Source: Pontibacter cellulosilyticus (GTDB lineage Bacteria > Bacteroidota > Bacteroidia > Cytophagales > Hymenobacteraceae). From it: a stretch of DNA of 64,000 nt. The stretch is taken from positions 124,001-188,000 of the forward strand of contig NZ_JACRVF010000002.1 of NCBI RefSeq assembly GCF_014306105.1, read 5' to 3'. The notes under the pieces are model-generated. The model made no database searches and was not told the DNA's origin. It was given only the letters and a program-made list of their open reading frames with translations. Below, piece by piece: positions 51,605 through 61,152 of this stretch (position 1 is the stretch's first letter; every line of letters starts with the position of its first letter). Made by a program: the position numbers and the translations under genes.

Positions 51605-54600
51605 ATGAAGAAGAGTTTACTCTTTAGCCTCTTTTTTGTGCTCGTAATGGCCTTACCAGCCTGGGCGCAACAAAGCAGGACAGTAAATGGAAAAGTGACT
51701 GATCAGGCGACTGGTCAGGGATTGCCGGGGGTTGCAGTTTTGGTAAAAGGTACAACAGTAGGTACTACAACAGCAGCAGATGGTGCTTATAGCATTAATG
51801 TGCCAGCAGATAAAAACACACTAGTGTTTAGGTATATTGGCTATAACACACAAGAGGTACCAGTAGGAAACTCTGGTTCAGTTAACGTAACATTAAGTGT
51901 TAATCAAAAGCAGTTAGAGGAGGTAGTAGTTGTTGGTTACTCAACTACAACGCAGCAGTCGTTTACTGGTACTGCAAAAGTTGTTAGCGCTGAGAAGCTT
52001 GAGAGCAAAAGCGTTTCTAACGTATCTCAGGCATTAGCAGGTGAGGTTGCCGGTGTAAGAGTTATCAATACAAGTGGCCAGCCTGGTACTGCATCAACGA
52101 TTCGTATTCGTGGTATTGGTTCAGTTAACGGTAACAGAGCTCCTTTATATGTAGTAGACGGCGTTCCTTTCTCAGGTGGCTTGAACTCAATTAACCCAGC
52201 TGACATCGAATCTACTACAGTGTTGAAAGATGCAGCAGCTACAGCTATCTATGGCTCTAGAGGCGCAAACGGTGTAATCGTTATTACTACTAAGTCTGGT
52301 AGAGGCAAAAAGTCTTTTATCGAGGCAGATGCTAACTTTGGTACTAACATGGCTTTGTTGCCACGTTACGAGACAATCAAATCTCCTGAGCAGTACATTG
52401 CACTTGGTTGGGAAGGTCTTTACAACCGTGGTGTTGCAATCAATAACGCTGATCCTGTTAAATATGCGAACGATAGATTGTTCTCTACATCAGGTGTTAG
52501 AACAGGCTATAACTTGTGGAATGTTGCCAATGGTGGTGAGTTGATCGATCCGCTTACAAGATCAGTTAGACCAGGTGTAACAAGAAAATATGATCCAGAG
52601 AACTGGGAAGATTATGCATTCCAGAACTCAGCACGTAGAGAGTACAACGTAAAGTTTGGTGGCTCATCTGGTAAAACAAGCTTCTATTCTTCTTTCGGAT
52701 ACTTGGATGATGTTGGATATTCAATCAACTCTGATTATGAGCGTTTGACAGGTAGAGTAAACCTGCGCCAGGAAATCAAAGAGTGGTTAACTGGTGGTAT
52801 CAACATCTCTTACGCTAGATCAGAAACCAATACAAACGGTCAGACAAGTGACTCTGGAAGCATTTTCTGGTTTGTAGACAACATGCCTTCTATCTATCCT
52901 TTATTCAGAAGAGATGCAGAGGGTAACATCATCGAAGATCCTATTTATGGTGGCCCACAGTATGATTATGGTGCTGAAGGTAACTTTGCCCGTGGCTTCG
53001 GTGGTCTTACAAACTCTATCGCGGATGCGACTTATAACACAAGAAGAGACAACCGTGACGAGATCAATGGTAACGCTAACCTTGACTTCACTATCCTGAA
53101 AGGCCTTACGTTTGAGAACAGACTAGGTCTGCAGTACTACCACAACAAGTATGGCTGGTTGAACAATAAGTTCTACGGCTCAGCTGCAGGCCAGCAAGGT
53201 GCACTAGGTCTTACAAGAACAGACCGTTTCTCTTACAACCTACTAAACATGCTGCGTTATAACACAGCAGTTGGCCAGCATGGCGTAGAAGTATTAGCTG
53301 CTCACGAAGCTTCTAACTTTAAGCAGAACGTGTTCTCCGCTTCAGGTTACAGACTAGTAGTTCCTGACCTACTTGAGCTAAGCAATGCGGTTGTTAAAAA
53401 CCCAACGCAAAACTCTTACACAGATGAGTATGCTCTTGAAAGTTACTTTACTCAGGTAAACTACGATTACGCTAAAAAGTACTTCATATCAGCTACGCTG
53501 AGAAGAGACGGATCATCACGATTCAGAGATGACAAATGGAGCAACTTCGGTTCAGTAGGTACTGCTTGGGTAGTATCAAACGAAGACTTCATGAGCTCAC
53601 AGAATGTACTTAGCAATTTAAAATTAAAAGCTAGCTACGGTTTGATCGGTGATCAGGCAGGTGTAGGCTACTACCCAGGATATGACCTGTACTCTGTAGA
53701 TAACGTAAACAACCAGCCAGGTTTTGCTTTATCAACTCCAGGTAACCGTGCCTTGACATGGGAAACATCTAAAATGTTCCAGACGGGCGTTGAGTTTGGA
53801 TTGGGCAACTACTTAGAAGGTTCAATTGACTACTACATCAAAAACACAGATGATCTGATCTTTGATGTAAGAACTGCTCCGTCAACAGGTATCGCTATCA
53901 TGACATCTAATGCCGGTACACTGCAAAACAGAGGTCTTGAATTTGACCTGGTAGGACACCTAGTTAAGAAAAACGATTTCCGCTTAGACCTGAGCGTAAA
54001 CGGTGAGAAGTTCACAAACAAAATCACTGAAATGCCAATTGACCCATCAACTGGCAAGCCAAAAGCGATTGACGTGCAGGGTGTATACGCCTGGTCTGAA
54101 GGTCACTCTGTATTCGATTACTACCTGCGCGAGTTTGCTGGTGTAAATCCAGAAAACGGAACTAGCTTATGGACTGTGAACTATATAGATGCGAACAGCA
54201 ACGGTTCTTACGATAAGGGTGAAGGTATCGGTAACTTAACTGATTACTTATCTAGCAACCCTGATAAAGCTAACAGCATTATGCAGTCAACTACAGACAC
54301 GTATGCGGATGCAACGCTGAAATACAACGGTAAGTCTGCTATTCCTGATGTAAGAGGCGCAGTTAACTTAGATGCTGGTTTCAAAGGCTTCGATCTGAGA
54401 GTTCAGATGCTGTATAGCTTCGGCGGTTATGCTTACGATGGTGCTTATGCTAGCTTAATGCACAGTGGCCTAGTGGGCAGCAACAACTGGCATGTTGACA
54501 TTCTTAACAGATGGCAGCAGGAAGGCGACATCACTGATGTGCCACGTCTATCAAACGAATTAGATAAGAACGTTTCTTCTGCTTCGACTCGCTTCCTTAC

Positions 54601-54832
54601 AAAAGCAAATTACCTGGTACTGAACAATGTTCGCCTTAGCTATACATTGCCATCAAGCTACACAAGTAAGTTTGGTTTAGGAGGACTTTCAGTATGGGTG
54701 TCAGGAGATAACCTGTGGATAAATACTGCCCGCAAAGGCTTTAACCCATCAACGGCAGAGACAGGTGCATCAAGCACATACCGTTACTCTCCATTGTCTA
54801 CAGTGACAGCAGGTTTAAGAGTGAGAATTTAA
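51605..54832 (+). CDS. SusC/RagA-type TonB-linked outer-membrane protein
   Basis: The 1075-residue product is a full SusC-type nutrient importer. A signal peptide ends at ALPAWAQQ (residue 23). A carboxypeptidase-regulatory-like domain follows (about 25-105; GKVTDQATGQGLPGVAVLVKG, read in parts), then the TonB box region (EEVVVVGYST), plug (about 115-230; VRVINTSGQPG, IRIRGIGS, PLYVVDGVPF, AIYGSRGANGVIVITTKSG) and a large barrel to the C-terminal end (VTAGLRVRI). It forms a pair with SusD, whose gene starts 13 bp later. Substrate: unknown; nearby amidase and S9 peptidase genes make peptides possible. It contains no AAGTATA heptamer. Confidence 0.95.
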   Translation: MKKSLLFSLFFVLVMALPAWAQQSRTVNGKVTDQATGQGLPGVAVLVKGTTVGTTTAADGAYSINVPADKNTLVFRYIGYNTQEVPVGNSGSVNVTLSVNQKQLEEVVVVGYSTTTQQSFTGTAKVVSAEKLESKSVSNVSQALAGEVAGVRVINTSGQPGTASTIRIRGIGSVNGNRAPLYVVDGVPFSGGLNSINPADIESTTVLKDAAATAIYGSRGANGVIVITTKSGRGKKSFIEADANFGTNMALLPRYETIKSPEQYIALGWEGLYNRGVAINNADPVKYANDRLFSTSGVRTGYNLWNVANGGELIDPLTRSVRPGVTRKYDPENWEDYAFQNSARREYNVKFGGSSGKTSFYSSFGYLDDVGYSINSDYERLTGRVNLRQEIKEWLTGGINISYARSETNTNGQTSDSGSIFWFVDNMPSIYPLFRRDAEGNIIEDPIYGGPQYDYGAEGNFARGFGGLTNSIADATYNTRRDNRDEINGNANLDFTILKGLTFENRLGLQYYHNKYGWLNNKFYGSAAGQQGALGLTRTDRFSYNLLNMLRYNTAVGQHGVEVLAAHEASNFKQNVFSASGYRLVVPDLLELSNAVVKNPTQNSYTDEYALESYFTQVNYDYAKKYFISATLRRDGSSRFRDDKWSNFGSVGTAWVVSNEDFMSSQNVLSNLKLKASYGLIGDQAGVGYYPGYDLYSVDNVNNQPGFALSTPGNRALTWETSKMFQTGVEFGLGNYLEGSIDYYIKNTDDLIFDVRTAPSTGIAIMTSNAGTLQNRGLEFDLVGHLVKKNDFRLDLSVNGEKFTNKITEMPIDPSTGKPKAIDVQGVYAWSEGHSVFDYYLREFAGVNPENGTSLWTVNYIDANSNGSYDKGEGIGNLTDYLSSNPDKANSIMQSTTDTYADATLKYNGKSAIPDVRGAVNLDAGFKGFDLRVQMLYSFGGYAYDGAYASLMHSGLVGSNNWHVDILNRWQQEGDITDVPRLSNELDKNVSSASTRFLTKANYLVLNNVRLSYTLPSSYTSKFGLGGLSVWVSGDNLWINTARKGFNPSTAETGASSTYRYSPLSTVTAGLRVRI

Positions 54833-54845
54833 TTTATCGATCGAA

Positions 54846-56372
54846 ATGAAAAAAAGTTTAAATATAATAGCAGCAGCAATTCTTGCTTTCACAATAAGCA
54901 GCTGCGAAAAGGAGTTTCTTGATGTTGAGCCAACGAACAATCTTTCGTTGGAGCAGATTGAAGAGGCCGCTAAAACAGACCCTTCGCTGTTAAATTCATT
55001 TGTTTCTGGTATGTATGCTACCATGTATAATACAGGAACAGGTGGTACCACAGGTCACGATGACTTTGGACAGAGAGGCTATGACATTTACATGGATATG
55101 GTGTCTTCTGATATGGTGCTAGCAGGTACAACTTATGGTTGGTACTCAGGTATAGCTAGGTATCAGGCTACAACAGATAACACTGTTAACCAATCGTATA
55201 TGCCATGGAGATATTATTACCGCATGATTCGTTCTGCTAACACGCTGATCGACATTCTAGGCGGTAATGAAGCTCCACAAACAGGCGAAAGACTTCATAT
55301 GATGGGGCAGGCGAAGGCAATGCGTGCATATGCATACTTCTACCTGGCGCAGTTGTACTCTGAAGGATATAAGACAGGCGAAGACAAAATATTGCCTATC
55401 TATACAACAACTAAAGATGCTGCTGCACAGCCTAAGAGCACTACAAAAGAAGTATATGATCTGATCATTTCTGATTTGGAGGCAGCGATCACTGGCTTAC
55501 AAGGATTTAACAGAGTAGGCAAGCACGAAGTAAACCAGAACGTAGCAAAAGGCCTATTGGCTTATGTTTTGGCTGCTCGTGGCACGCAAGCTGACTTACA
55601 GCGAGTGGTAACACTTACAAATGAGGTGATCACAACTTCTGGTGCTCGTATCACCAATCCTAATGAAGTTGTTGCTAAGTTTGATGCAGACGGCAAACTT
55701 GTTAATACAGAAGCTGGATTTAACAGCGTTACTACTCCAAGCTGGATTTGGGGTGTAGATCTTGTCCTGGATTACGGCCTGAACCTAGTTTCGTGGTGGG
55801 GACAAGTTGACGTGTTCACTTACAGCTATGCATGGGCAGGTGACCCTAAAACAATTGACAGAGGCTTGTACGATGCAATTCCTGCGAATGACATTAGAAA
55901 GCAGCAGTTTATAGCTCCGGGTAAAACTGGTGCCTTGCAGCCAAGAAACAAGTTCTTTGCTCCTGCCAGAAAAATTGGTGGCCAGCGTTACATCGAAACG
56001 GACTATGTGTACATGCGTATCGAAGACATGGTTCTTTTAAATGCCGAAGCAAACGCAAGGTTAGGCCAGGCTGGTCCTGCCAGAGATATGCTGAAGACGC
56101 TATTGGCAAAAAGATTTGATGATGCAGCAGATTACAGCTACGTTGATGCTTTAAGCGGACAGGCGCTTCTTGATGAAATTCACCTACAGACAAGAATTGA
56201 GCTTTGGGGTGAAGGCAAATCTTATCTATCTGTTAAGAGAAATAAGAGAACTGTAACAAGAGGTGCTAACCACCTATTTGAAGCAGGAAATTCTTTTGCT
56301 TGGGATTCTGATGAGTTAACATTCAACATCCCGCAGGCAGAAGTTCTGAATAACCCTGTACTTAACGATTAA
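54846..56372 (+). CDS. SusD/RagB-family nutrient-binding lipoprotein
   Basis: The 508-residue product has a lipobox with Cys20 (TISSCEKEF) and the SusD family layout: an N-terminal segment (FLDVEPTNNLSLEQIE), helical TPR-like region (about 85-215; MRAYAYFYLAQLYSEGY) and a C-terminal part with RIEDMVLLNAEANARLG and RIELWGEGKSYLSVKRN. It covers the SusC barrel on the outside and binds the nutrient. The gene starts 13 bp after susC, forming one operon with a strong terminator after it. Confidence 0.95.
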   Translation: MKKSLNIIAAAILAFTISSCEKEFLDVEPTNNLSLEQIEEAAKTDPSLLNSFVSGMYATMYNTGTGGTTGHDDFGQRGYDIYMDMVSSDMVLAGTTYGWYSGIARYQATTDNTVNQSYMPWRYYYRMIRSANTLIDILGGNEAPQTGERLHMMGQAKAMRAYAYFYLAQLYSEGYKTGEDKILPIYTTTKDAAAQPKSTTKEVYDLIISDLEAAITGLQGFNRVGKHEVNQNVAKGLLAYVLAARGTQADLQRVVTLTNEVITTSGARITNPNEVVAKFDADGKLVNTEAGFNSVTTPSWIWGVDLVLDYGLNLVSWWGQVDVFTYSYAWAGDPKTIDRGLYDAIPANDIRKQQFIAPGKTGALQPRNKFFAPARKIGGQRYIETDYVYMRIEDMVLLNAEANARLGQAGPARDMLKTLLAKRFDDAADYSYVDALSGQALLDEIHLQTRIELWGEGKSYLSVKRNKRTVTRGANHLFEAGNSFAWDSDELTFNIPQAEVLNNPVLND

Positions 56373-56428
56373 TTAAACATCTTGATCTTCTGGAGTAAGA
56401 AATGATAAGCTAGAAGATCAGATACAGT

Positions 56429-56466
56429 AAAACAAAGGGCCACTTGCAAGAGTGGCCCTTTGTTTT
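56429..56466 (+). terminator. Terminator of the susCD operon
   Basis: AAAACAAAGGGCCACT (56429-56444) pairs with its complement 56451-56466 around a 6-nt loop, with a T run after it. Confidence 0.9.
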
Positions 56467-56518
56467 TTTAAGGCTATAAGCTAAATTGTAAGGGTTAAAT
56501 ATAACTTAAAGGAAGAAG

Positions 56519-58195
56519 ATGCTTAAAAAAGGTGTAGTAGTATTGATAGGAGCAGGATGCTTTATATCCGGTGCATTTATCACTAAAGTTGTTGAAGATA
56601 AGATCAGTGTGGGTGTGGTGCGCGAAGCCCAAAAACTAATAGGGCTTAATTTTACAGATGCACAGCTAGATTCAAGTCTAAACAAATTAGAGGAGTTTAA
56701 GCAAAATTATGAGGTATTAAGAAAACAGCCTCTGACCAATGATGTAGCACCAGCATTGGTTTTCAATCCAATACCAGTTGGGTATACTTTCGAAAAAACG
56801 AACGGTAAGTTTGAGGCTGAAAAAGCTTCTGGTGTAAAGCTGCCAAAGAACAGGGAAGAGCTTGCGTTTTACAATGTGCCGCAACTGGCTGAGTTAATCC
56901 GCACAAAACAAATAAGCTCAGAAGAGCTGACGAAATTTTACTTAGAGCGCTTAAAGAAGTATGGCCCAACCCTGGAATGCGTAACTACCTTAACCGAAGA
57001 GCTGGCGCTGGAGCAGGCTCGTAAAGCTGATAAGGAGATAAAGGCAGGTAAGTACAAAGGTATGCTGCACGGTATACCTTTTGGCGTGAAAGACCTGCTA
57101 TCAACCAAAAAGTATAAAACAACCTGGGGAGCTACACCATACAAAGATCAGGTAATAGACGAAGATGCTACGGTTGTAAAGCGCCTGCAGGATGCCGGTG
57201 GCGTTTTAGTAGCAAAATTAACCCTTGGTGCCCTGGCAATGGGGGATGTGTGGTACGGTGGCAAAACAAAATCACCTTGGGATATCAAAAAAGGTTCTAG
57301 TGGCTCTTCAGCTGGCTCGGCTGCAGCAGTAGCTGCAGGCTTGGTACCCTATGCTATAGGTACAGAAACACTAGGTTCTATTGTGTCTCCGTCCACAGCA
57401 TGTGGTACAACAGGGCTAAGGCCTACCTTCGGCCGCGTTAGCCGCCATGGTGCAATGGCACTAAGCTGGTCCATGGATAAGATAGGTCCAATCACACGCT
57501 CTGCAGAAGATGCAGCTATTGTGTTTAATGCCATCTACGGCCCAGACGGTAAAGACCAGTCTGTGTACAATGCGCCATTCAACTACAATCAAAGTATAGA
57601 TCCGAAGAAGTTGCGCGTAGGATACCTTAAAAAAGATTTTGAACGCAACTATGGATTTAAGGAGAATGATGAAGCAACACTAGCAGCCTTACGCAATGCT
57701 GGAATTGAACTGGTGCCAATAGAGCTTCCAAATTTACCTGCACGTGAACTAACACTTACTGTCTCTGTGGAGGGAGCCGCTGCTTTTGATGATCTGACCC
57801 GTAGCAGAAAAGATAGCTTGCTGGTGGCCCAGCATAAAAACGCTTGGCCTAACACTTTTAGGGCAGCACGATTTGTGCCTGCCGTGGAGTATTTGCAGGC
57901 ACAGCGCGTAAGAACATTGCTTGTGCAGCAAATGCAGGAAAAACTGAAAGACATTGATGTATATATCAGCCCATCTTTCGCCAGTAACAACCTAGTGCTT
58001 ACTAACCTCACAGGCCATCCGTGTGTGGTGGTGCCAAACGGCTTCCAGAAAAACGGAATGCCAACCACTATCACCTTTATGGGCAAACTGTTTGGGGAGG
58101 CCGAGCTGCTAACGTTGGCAAAGTTCTATCAAAGTATAACCAACCACGATGAGCAGCACCCAAGTATGGATTTCGCTGCTAAAAAGAAATCATAA
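56519..58195 (+). CDS. Amidase-signature family hydrolase
   Basis: The 558-residue product has an N-terminal hydrophobic segment (about 5-22; GVVVLIGAGCFISGAFI) that looks like a membrane or signal anchor. The amidase-signature core (about 125-550) holds Lys191 (GVKDL), a cis-Ser at 263 in GSSGSSAGSAAAVAAG and the nucleophile Ser287 in GTETLGSIVSP. It should hydrolyse amides or acyl-amino compounds in the periplasm or at the envelope. It follows the susCD terminator by about 50 bp, so it has its own promoter, but shares the neighbourhood. Confidence 0.9.
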   Translation: MLKKGVVVLIGAGCFISGAFITKVVEDKISVGVVREAQKLIGLNFTDAQLDSSLNKLEEFKQNYEVLRKQPLTNDVAPALVFNPIPVGYTFEKTNGKFEAEKASGVKLPKNREELAFYNVPQLAELIRTKQISSEELTKFYLERLKKYGPTLECVTTLTEELALEQARKADKEIKAGKYKGMLHGIPFGVKDLLSTKKYKTTWGATPYKDQVIDEDATVVKRLQDAGGVLVAKLTLGALAMGDVWYGGKTKSPWDIKKGSSGSSAGSAAAVAAGLVPYAIGTETLGSIVSPSTACGTTGLRPTFGRVSRHGAMALSWSMDKIGPITRSAEDAAIVFNAIYGPDGKDQSVYNAPFNYNQSIDPKKLRVGYLKKDFERNYGFKENDEATLAALRNAGIELVPIELPNLPARELTLTVSVEGAAAFDDLTRSRKDSLLVAQHKNAWPNTFRAARFVPAVEYLQAQRVRTLLVQQMQEKLKDIDVYISPSFASNNLVLTNLTGHPCVVVPNGFQKNGMPTTITFMGKLFGEAELLTLAKFYQSITNHDEQHPSMDFAAKKKS

Positions 58196-58199
58196 AAAT

Positions 58200-58239
58200 A
58201 ATCGCCGTCTGCTGTAGGGAACTATAACAGGCGGCGATT
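58200..58239 (+). terminator. Amidase gene terminator
   Basis: Positions 58200-58211 pair with 58228-58239 with one G-T wobble around a 16-nt loop, followed by a short T run. Confidence 0.75.
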
Positions 58240-58312
58240 TTGCTTAAATAAGTATAATCTTTTATTTTGAAAGATAAACTCTTACAAAACTAAACTACTA
58301 TTCTAATCTAAC

Positions 58313-60709
58313 ATGCTACTACAAAGAAAAGCACTGGCCATATTAGGTTGGCTTATACTATGCGGAGGTGCGGTTCAAGCCCAAAACGGTAAATTAACCC
58401 TGAGCGTAGAAAAGATAATGCGCGATCCTAAGTGGATAGGCACTTCACCTAGCAGTGTATTCTGGTCTGAAGACGGAAAGAAGCTATACTTTTACTGGAA
58501 CCCGGAGGGTAACAAAAGTGACTCGCTGTATTCAGTGAACGCAGAAGGTAAGAACCTGCAGAAAGTAAGTGCCAAAGAACGCAGAAACCTGCCAGGGCAA
58601 TACGGTACTTATAACTATGCAGAGACAAAAAAGGTGTATGAGAAAAACGGCGACATCTTTTTATATGACATAAAGAGCGGCAAAGCACAGCAGATTACAA
58701 ACACTGTGGAGCGTGAGAGCAGCCCCGCTTTTAGCCACAGCGAACAGAAAATCACCTATAACAAAGATGGTAACCTGTATGCCTGGAACATGGCAAACGG
58801 GCAGACGGTGCAGCTAACAGACTTCAAAAAAGGCAGAAAACCTGCAGGAGAAGGGAAAAACGAGCAACGCGACTGGCTAAAGGAGCAGCAAATCGCATTG
58901 CTCCAGATCGTGAAAGACCGTGAGGAGGCGAAGGAGTTGCAACGTAAGCAGCGCCTGGCCGATGCGCCAGCCAGACCCAAAGAGATTTATGTAGAGGATA
59001 AGATGGTAAACAGTCTTACCCTTAGCCCCGATGAGCGGTTTATAACTTACCAGTTAATCAGTCGGCCAAAAAACAGCAAAGTAGCTATTGTACCTGATTA
59101 TGTTACATCTTCTGGTTATACAGAGGATATTAACACCCGCACAAAAGTTGGCGATGCGCAAAATACCTATGAGTTCTTTGTGTATGATACCAACCGTGAC
59201 ACTGCCTTTGCTGTGTTAATGAACGATATAGAGGGAATAACTGATCAGCCGGCTTACCTGTTGGAGAAAGAGGCGAAAGCAAGTACAGCTAAAACAACAG
59301 ATGCAAAGCCTAAGAAAGCTGAGTTACGCTCAACAGCTATTTATGGCCCGTTCTGGTCAGAAAACGGAAAGCATGCTGTAGTGGTAGCCAGATCACAGGA
59401 TAACAAAGACCGTTGGATAATGAAGCTAGACCCGGCTACAGGTAAACTTACACTGCTAGACCGCCAGCGTGATGAAGCGTGGATCAATGGTCCGGGTATT
59501 GGTTACGGAGCAGGAGAGATAGGCTGGATGCCGGATAATGAAAGTGTATGGTTCCATTCAGAGGAGAACGGCCATTCACACCTGTATGCAGTAAATGTAA
59601 ATACCGGTAAAAAGAAAGCATTAACAAGCGGTAAGTTTGAAGTATCGGATGTGAAAATGTCTGATGATAAGAAGCACTTCTACTTTACTGCTAACAAAGT
59701 GCATCCGGGCGTAAAGCATTTTTACCGCATGCCTGTACAGGGTGGGGAGATGGTGCAACTTACCAGCATGACAGGAGCACATGAAGTACAAATGTCACCT
59801 GATGAGAAAACACTAGCTATGCGCTTCTCTACGAGCAACACGCCTTGGGAGCTGTATGTAATGGATAACAAAAAGAGCGCAAAGCCAAAGCAGGTAACTA
59901 ACTCTTTAACAGATGAATTCAAATCATACGACTGGCGTGAACCTGAAGTAATAACCTTTAAGGCAAAGGATGGAGCTGATGTGTATGCACGTCTTTACCG
60001 CCCTGAAAATGCTAAGGCTAACGGTCCAGCGGTAATATTTGTGCATGGGGCAGGCTACCTGCAAAATGCGCATAAGTGGTGGAGCTCATACTTCAGAGAG
60101 TATATGTTCCACAATTTTCTGGCAGATCAGGGCTATACTGTATTAGACATAGACTATAGGGGCAGTGCTGGCTACGGCCGCGATGTACGCACAGGCATTT
60201 ATCGTTTTATGGGAGGTAAAGACCTAAGCGACCATGTTGACGGCGCGAAGCACCTGGTAGAAAAGTATAACGTAGACCCAAAGAAGATCGGTATTTACGG
60301 TGGCTCCTATGGCGGCTTTATAACGTTAATGGCCATGTTCACAGAGCCTGATGTGTTTGCAGCAGGTGCTGCTTTACGCTCTGTTACAGACTGGGCGCAT
60401 TATAACCACGGCTATACTTCAAATATTCTTAACACACCTTATACAGATAGTACGGCCTATGCTAAGAGCTCTCCAATATACTATGCAGAAGGTTTGAAGG
60501 GCGCGCTGCTGATTTGCCATGGTATGGTAGATACCAACGTGCATTTTCAGGACGTGGTGAGGCTAACGCAGCGATTAATAGAGTTGGGCAAGGATAATTG
60601 GGAACTAGCTGTTTATCCTGTAGAGGACCATGGTTTCGTAGAGCCTGCCAGCTGGACGGATGAGTACAAAAGAATATACAAGCTGTTTGAGGAGAATCTA
60701 AAAGAATAA
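58313..60709 (+). CDS. S9-family prolyl oligopeptidase / dipeptidyl-peptidase-like protein
   Basis: The 798-residue product has a signal peptide ending near AVQAQ (residue 23). A beta-propeller region (about 30-540; repeated FWSEDGKKLYFY, SPDERFITY, MPDNESVWFH) precedes the catalytic alpha/beta-hydrolase domain (about 545-798) with Ser665 (GGSYGG), Asp740 (GMVDTNV) and His773 (EDHGF). Such enzymes cleave after Pro or release dipeptides from peptides. It is likely periplasmic or secreted. Between the amidase and a second SusC gene, it fits a peptide-use locus (inference). Confidence 0.93.
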   Translation: MLLQRKALAILGWLILCGGAVQAQNGKLTLSVEKIMRDPKWIGTSPSSVFWSEDGKKLYFYWNPEGNKSDSLYSVNAEGKNLQKVSAKERRNLPGQYGTYNYAETKKVYEKNGDIFLYDIKSGKAQQITNTVERESSPAFSHSEQKITYNKDGNLYAWNMANGQTVQLTDFKKGRKPAGEGKNEQRDWLKEQQIALLQIVKDREEAKELQRKQRLADAPARPKEIYVEDKMVNSLTLSPDERFITYQLISRPKNSKVAIVPDYVTSSGYTEDINTRTKVGDAQNTYEFFVYDTNRDTAFAVLMNDIEGITDQPAYLLEKEAKASTAKTTDAKPKKAELRSTAIYGPFWSENGKHAVVVARSQDNKDRWIMKLDPATGKLTLLDRQRDEAWINGPGIGYGAGEIGWMPDNESVWFHSEENGHSHLYAVNVNTGKKKALTSGKFEVSDVKMSDDKKHFYFTANKVHPGVKHFYRMPVQGGEMVQLTSMTGAHEVQMSPDEKTLAMRFSTSNTPWELYVMDNKKSAKPKQVTNSLTDEFKSYDWREPEVITFKAKDGADVYARLYRPENAKANGPAVIFVHGAGYLQNAHKWWSSYFREYMFHNFLADQGYTVLDIDYRGSAGYGRDVRTGIYRFMGGKDLSDHVDGAKHLVEKYNVDPKKIGIYGGSYGGFITLMAMFTEPDVFAAGAALRSVTDWAHYNHGYTSNILNTPYTDSTAYAKSSPIYYAEGLKGALLICHGMVDTNVHFQDVVRLTQRLIELGKDNWELAVYPVEDHGFVEPASWTDEYKRIYKLFEENLKE

Positions 60710-60732
60710 AGCAGAAACGACTTAAACGAAAA

Positions 60733-60768
60733 GTGGTGCTTGGGGTTTCTCAGGCACCATTTTTTTTT
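60733..60768 (+). terminator. Terminator of the S9 peptidase gene
   Basis: A hairpin pairs 60733-60742 with 60751-60760 (core GGTGC/GCACC with two G-T wobbles), followed by a run of about nine T residues, 24 bp past the stop. Confidence 0.8.
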
Positions 60769-61100
60769 ATTATACTTTTCCAATATAACAGCTTCAAATA
60801 TAAAAATCAATGTTTAAACCTTTGTACAGATATGATTTCATGCTGTACTATTATTAGTATAGGCTTTAAATGTGTTTAAATATAACAAATTCTTCTGCGC
60901 GTGCCATGTCTTTTAAAATTCCAACTATTCAATGTTTAGACATCTCTATTTTAAATATTAAAATCAAGCTTTAAGTATACATAAAGCTAATGCTATATAA
61001 TAATAGAGAGTTATTGAATAATCCCGCTTTATTTAATTTAAACGCATATTCTGCTTAAATAAATTTGTGTAAAAAAATTTTTCGATTTCATTTTTGGAGA

Positions 61101-61143
61101 TATATTTGGCAACTAATAATTATCTAACTAACCAATTATCTAA
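61101..61143 (+). promoter_or_regulatory. -7 box and repeated leader element of the second SusC gene
   Basis: TATATTTG (61101-61108) matches TAnnTTTG; the -33 region is imperfect (TTTTTC near 61078). AATTATCTAA follows at 61118-61127 and again at 61134-61143, a 16-bp period. The same word occurs in the first SusC leader. The 443-bp gap upstream (60710-61152) is AT-rich and otherwise empty apart from the terminator. Confidence 0.5.
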
Positions 61144-61152
61144 TCTATCTTT

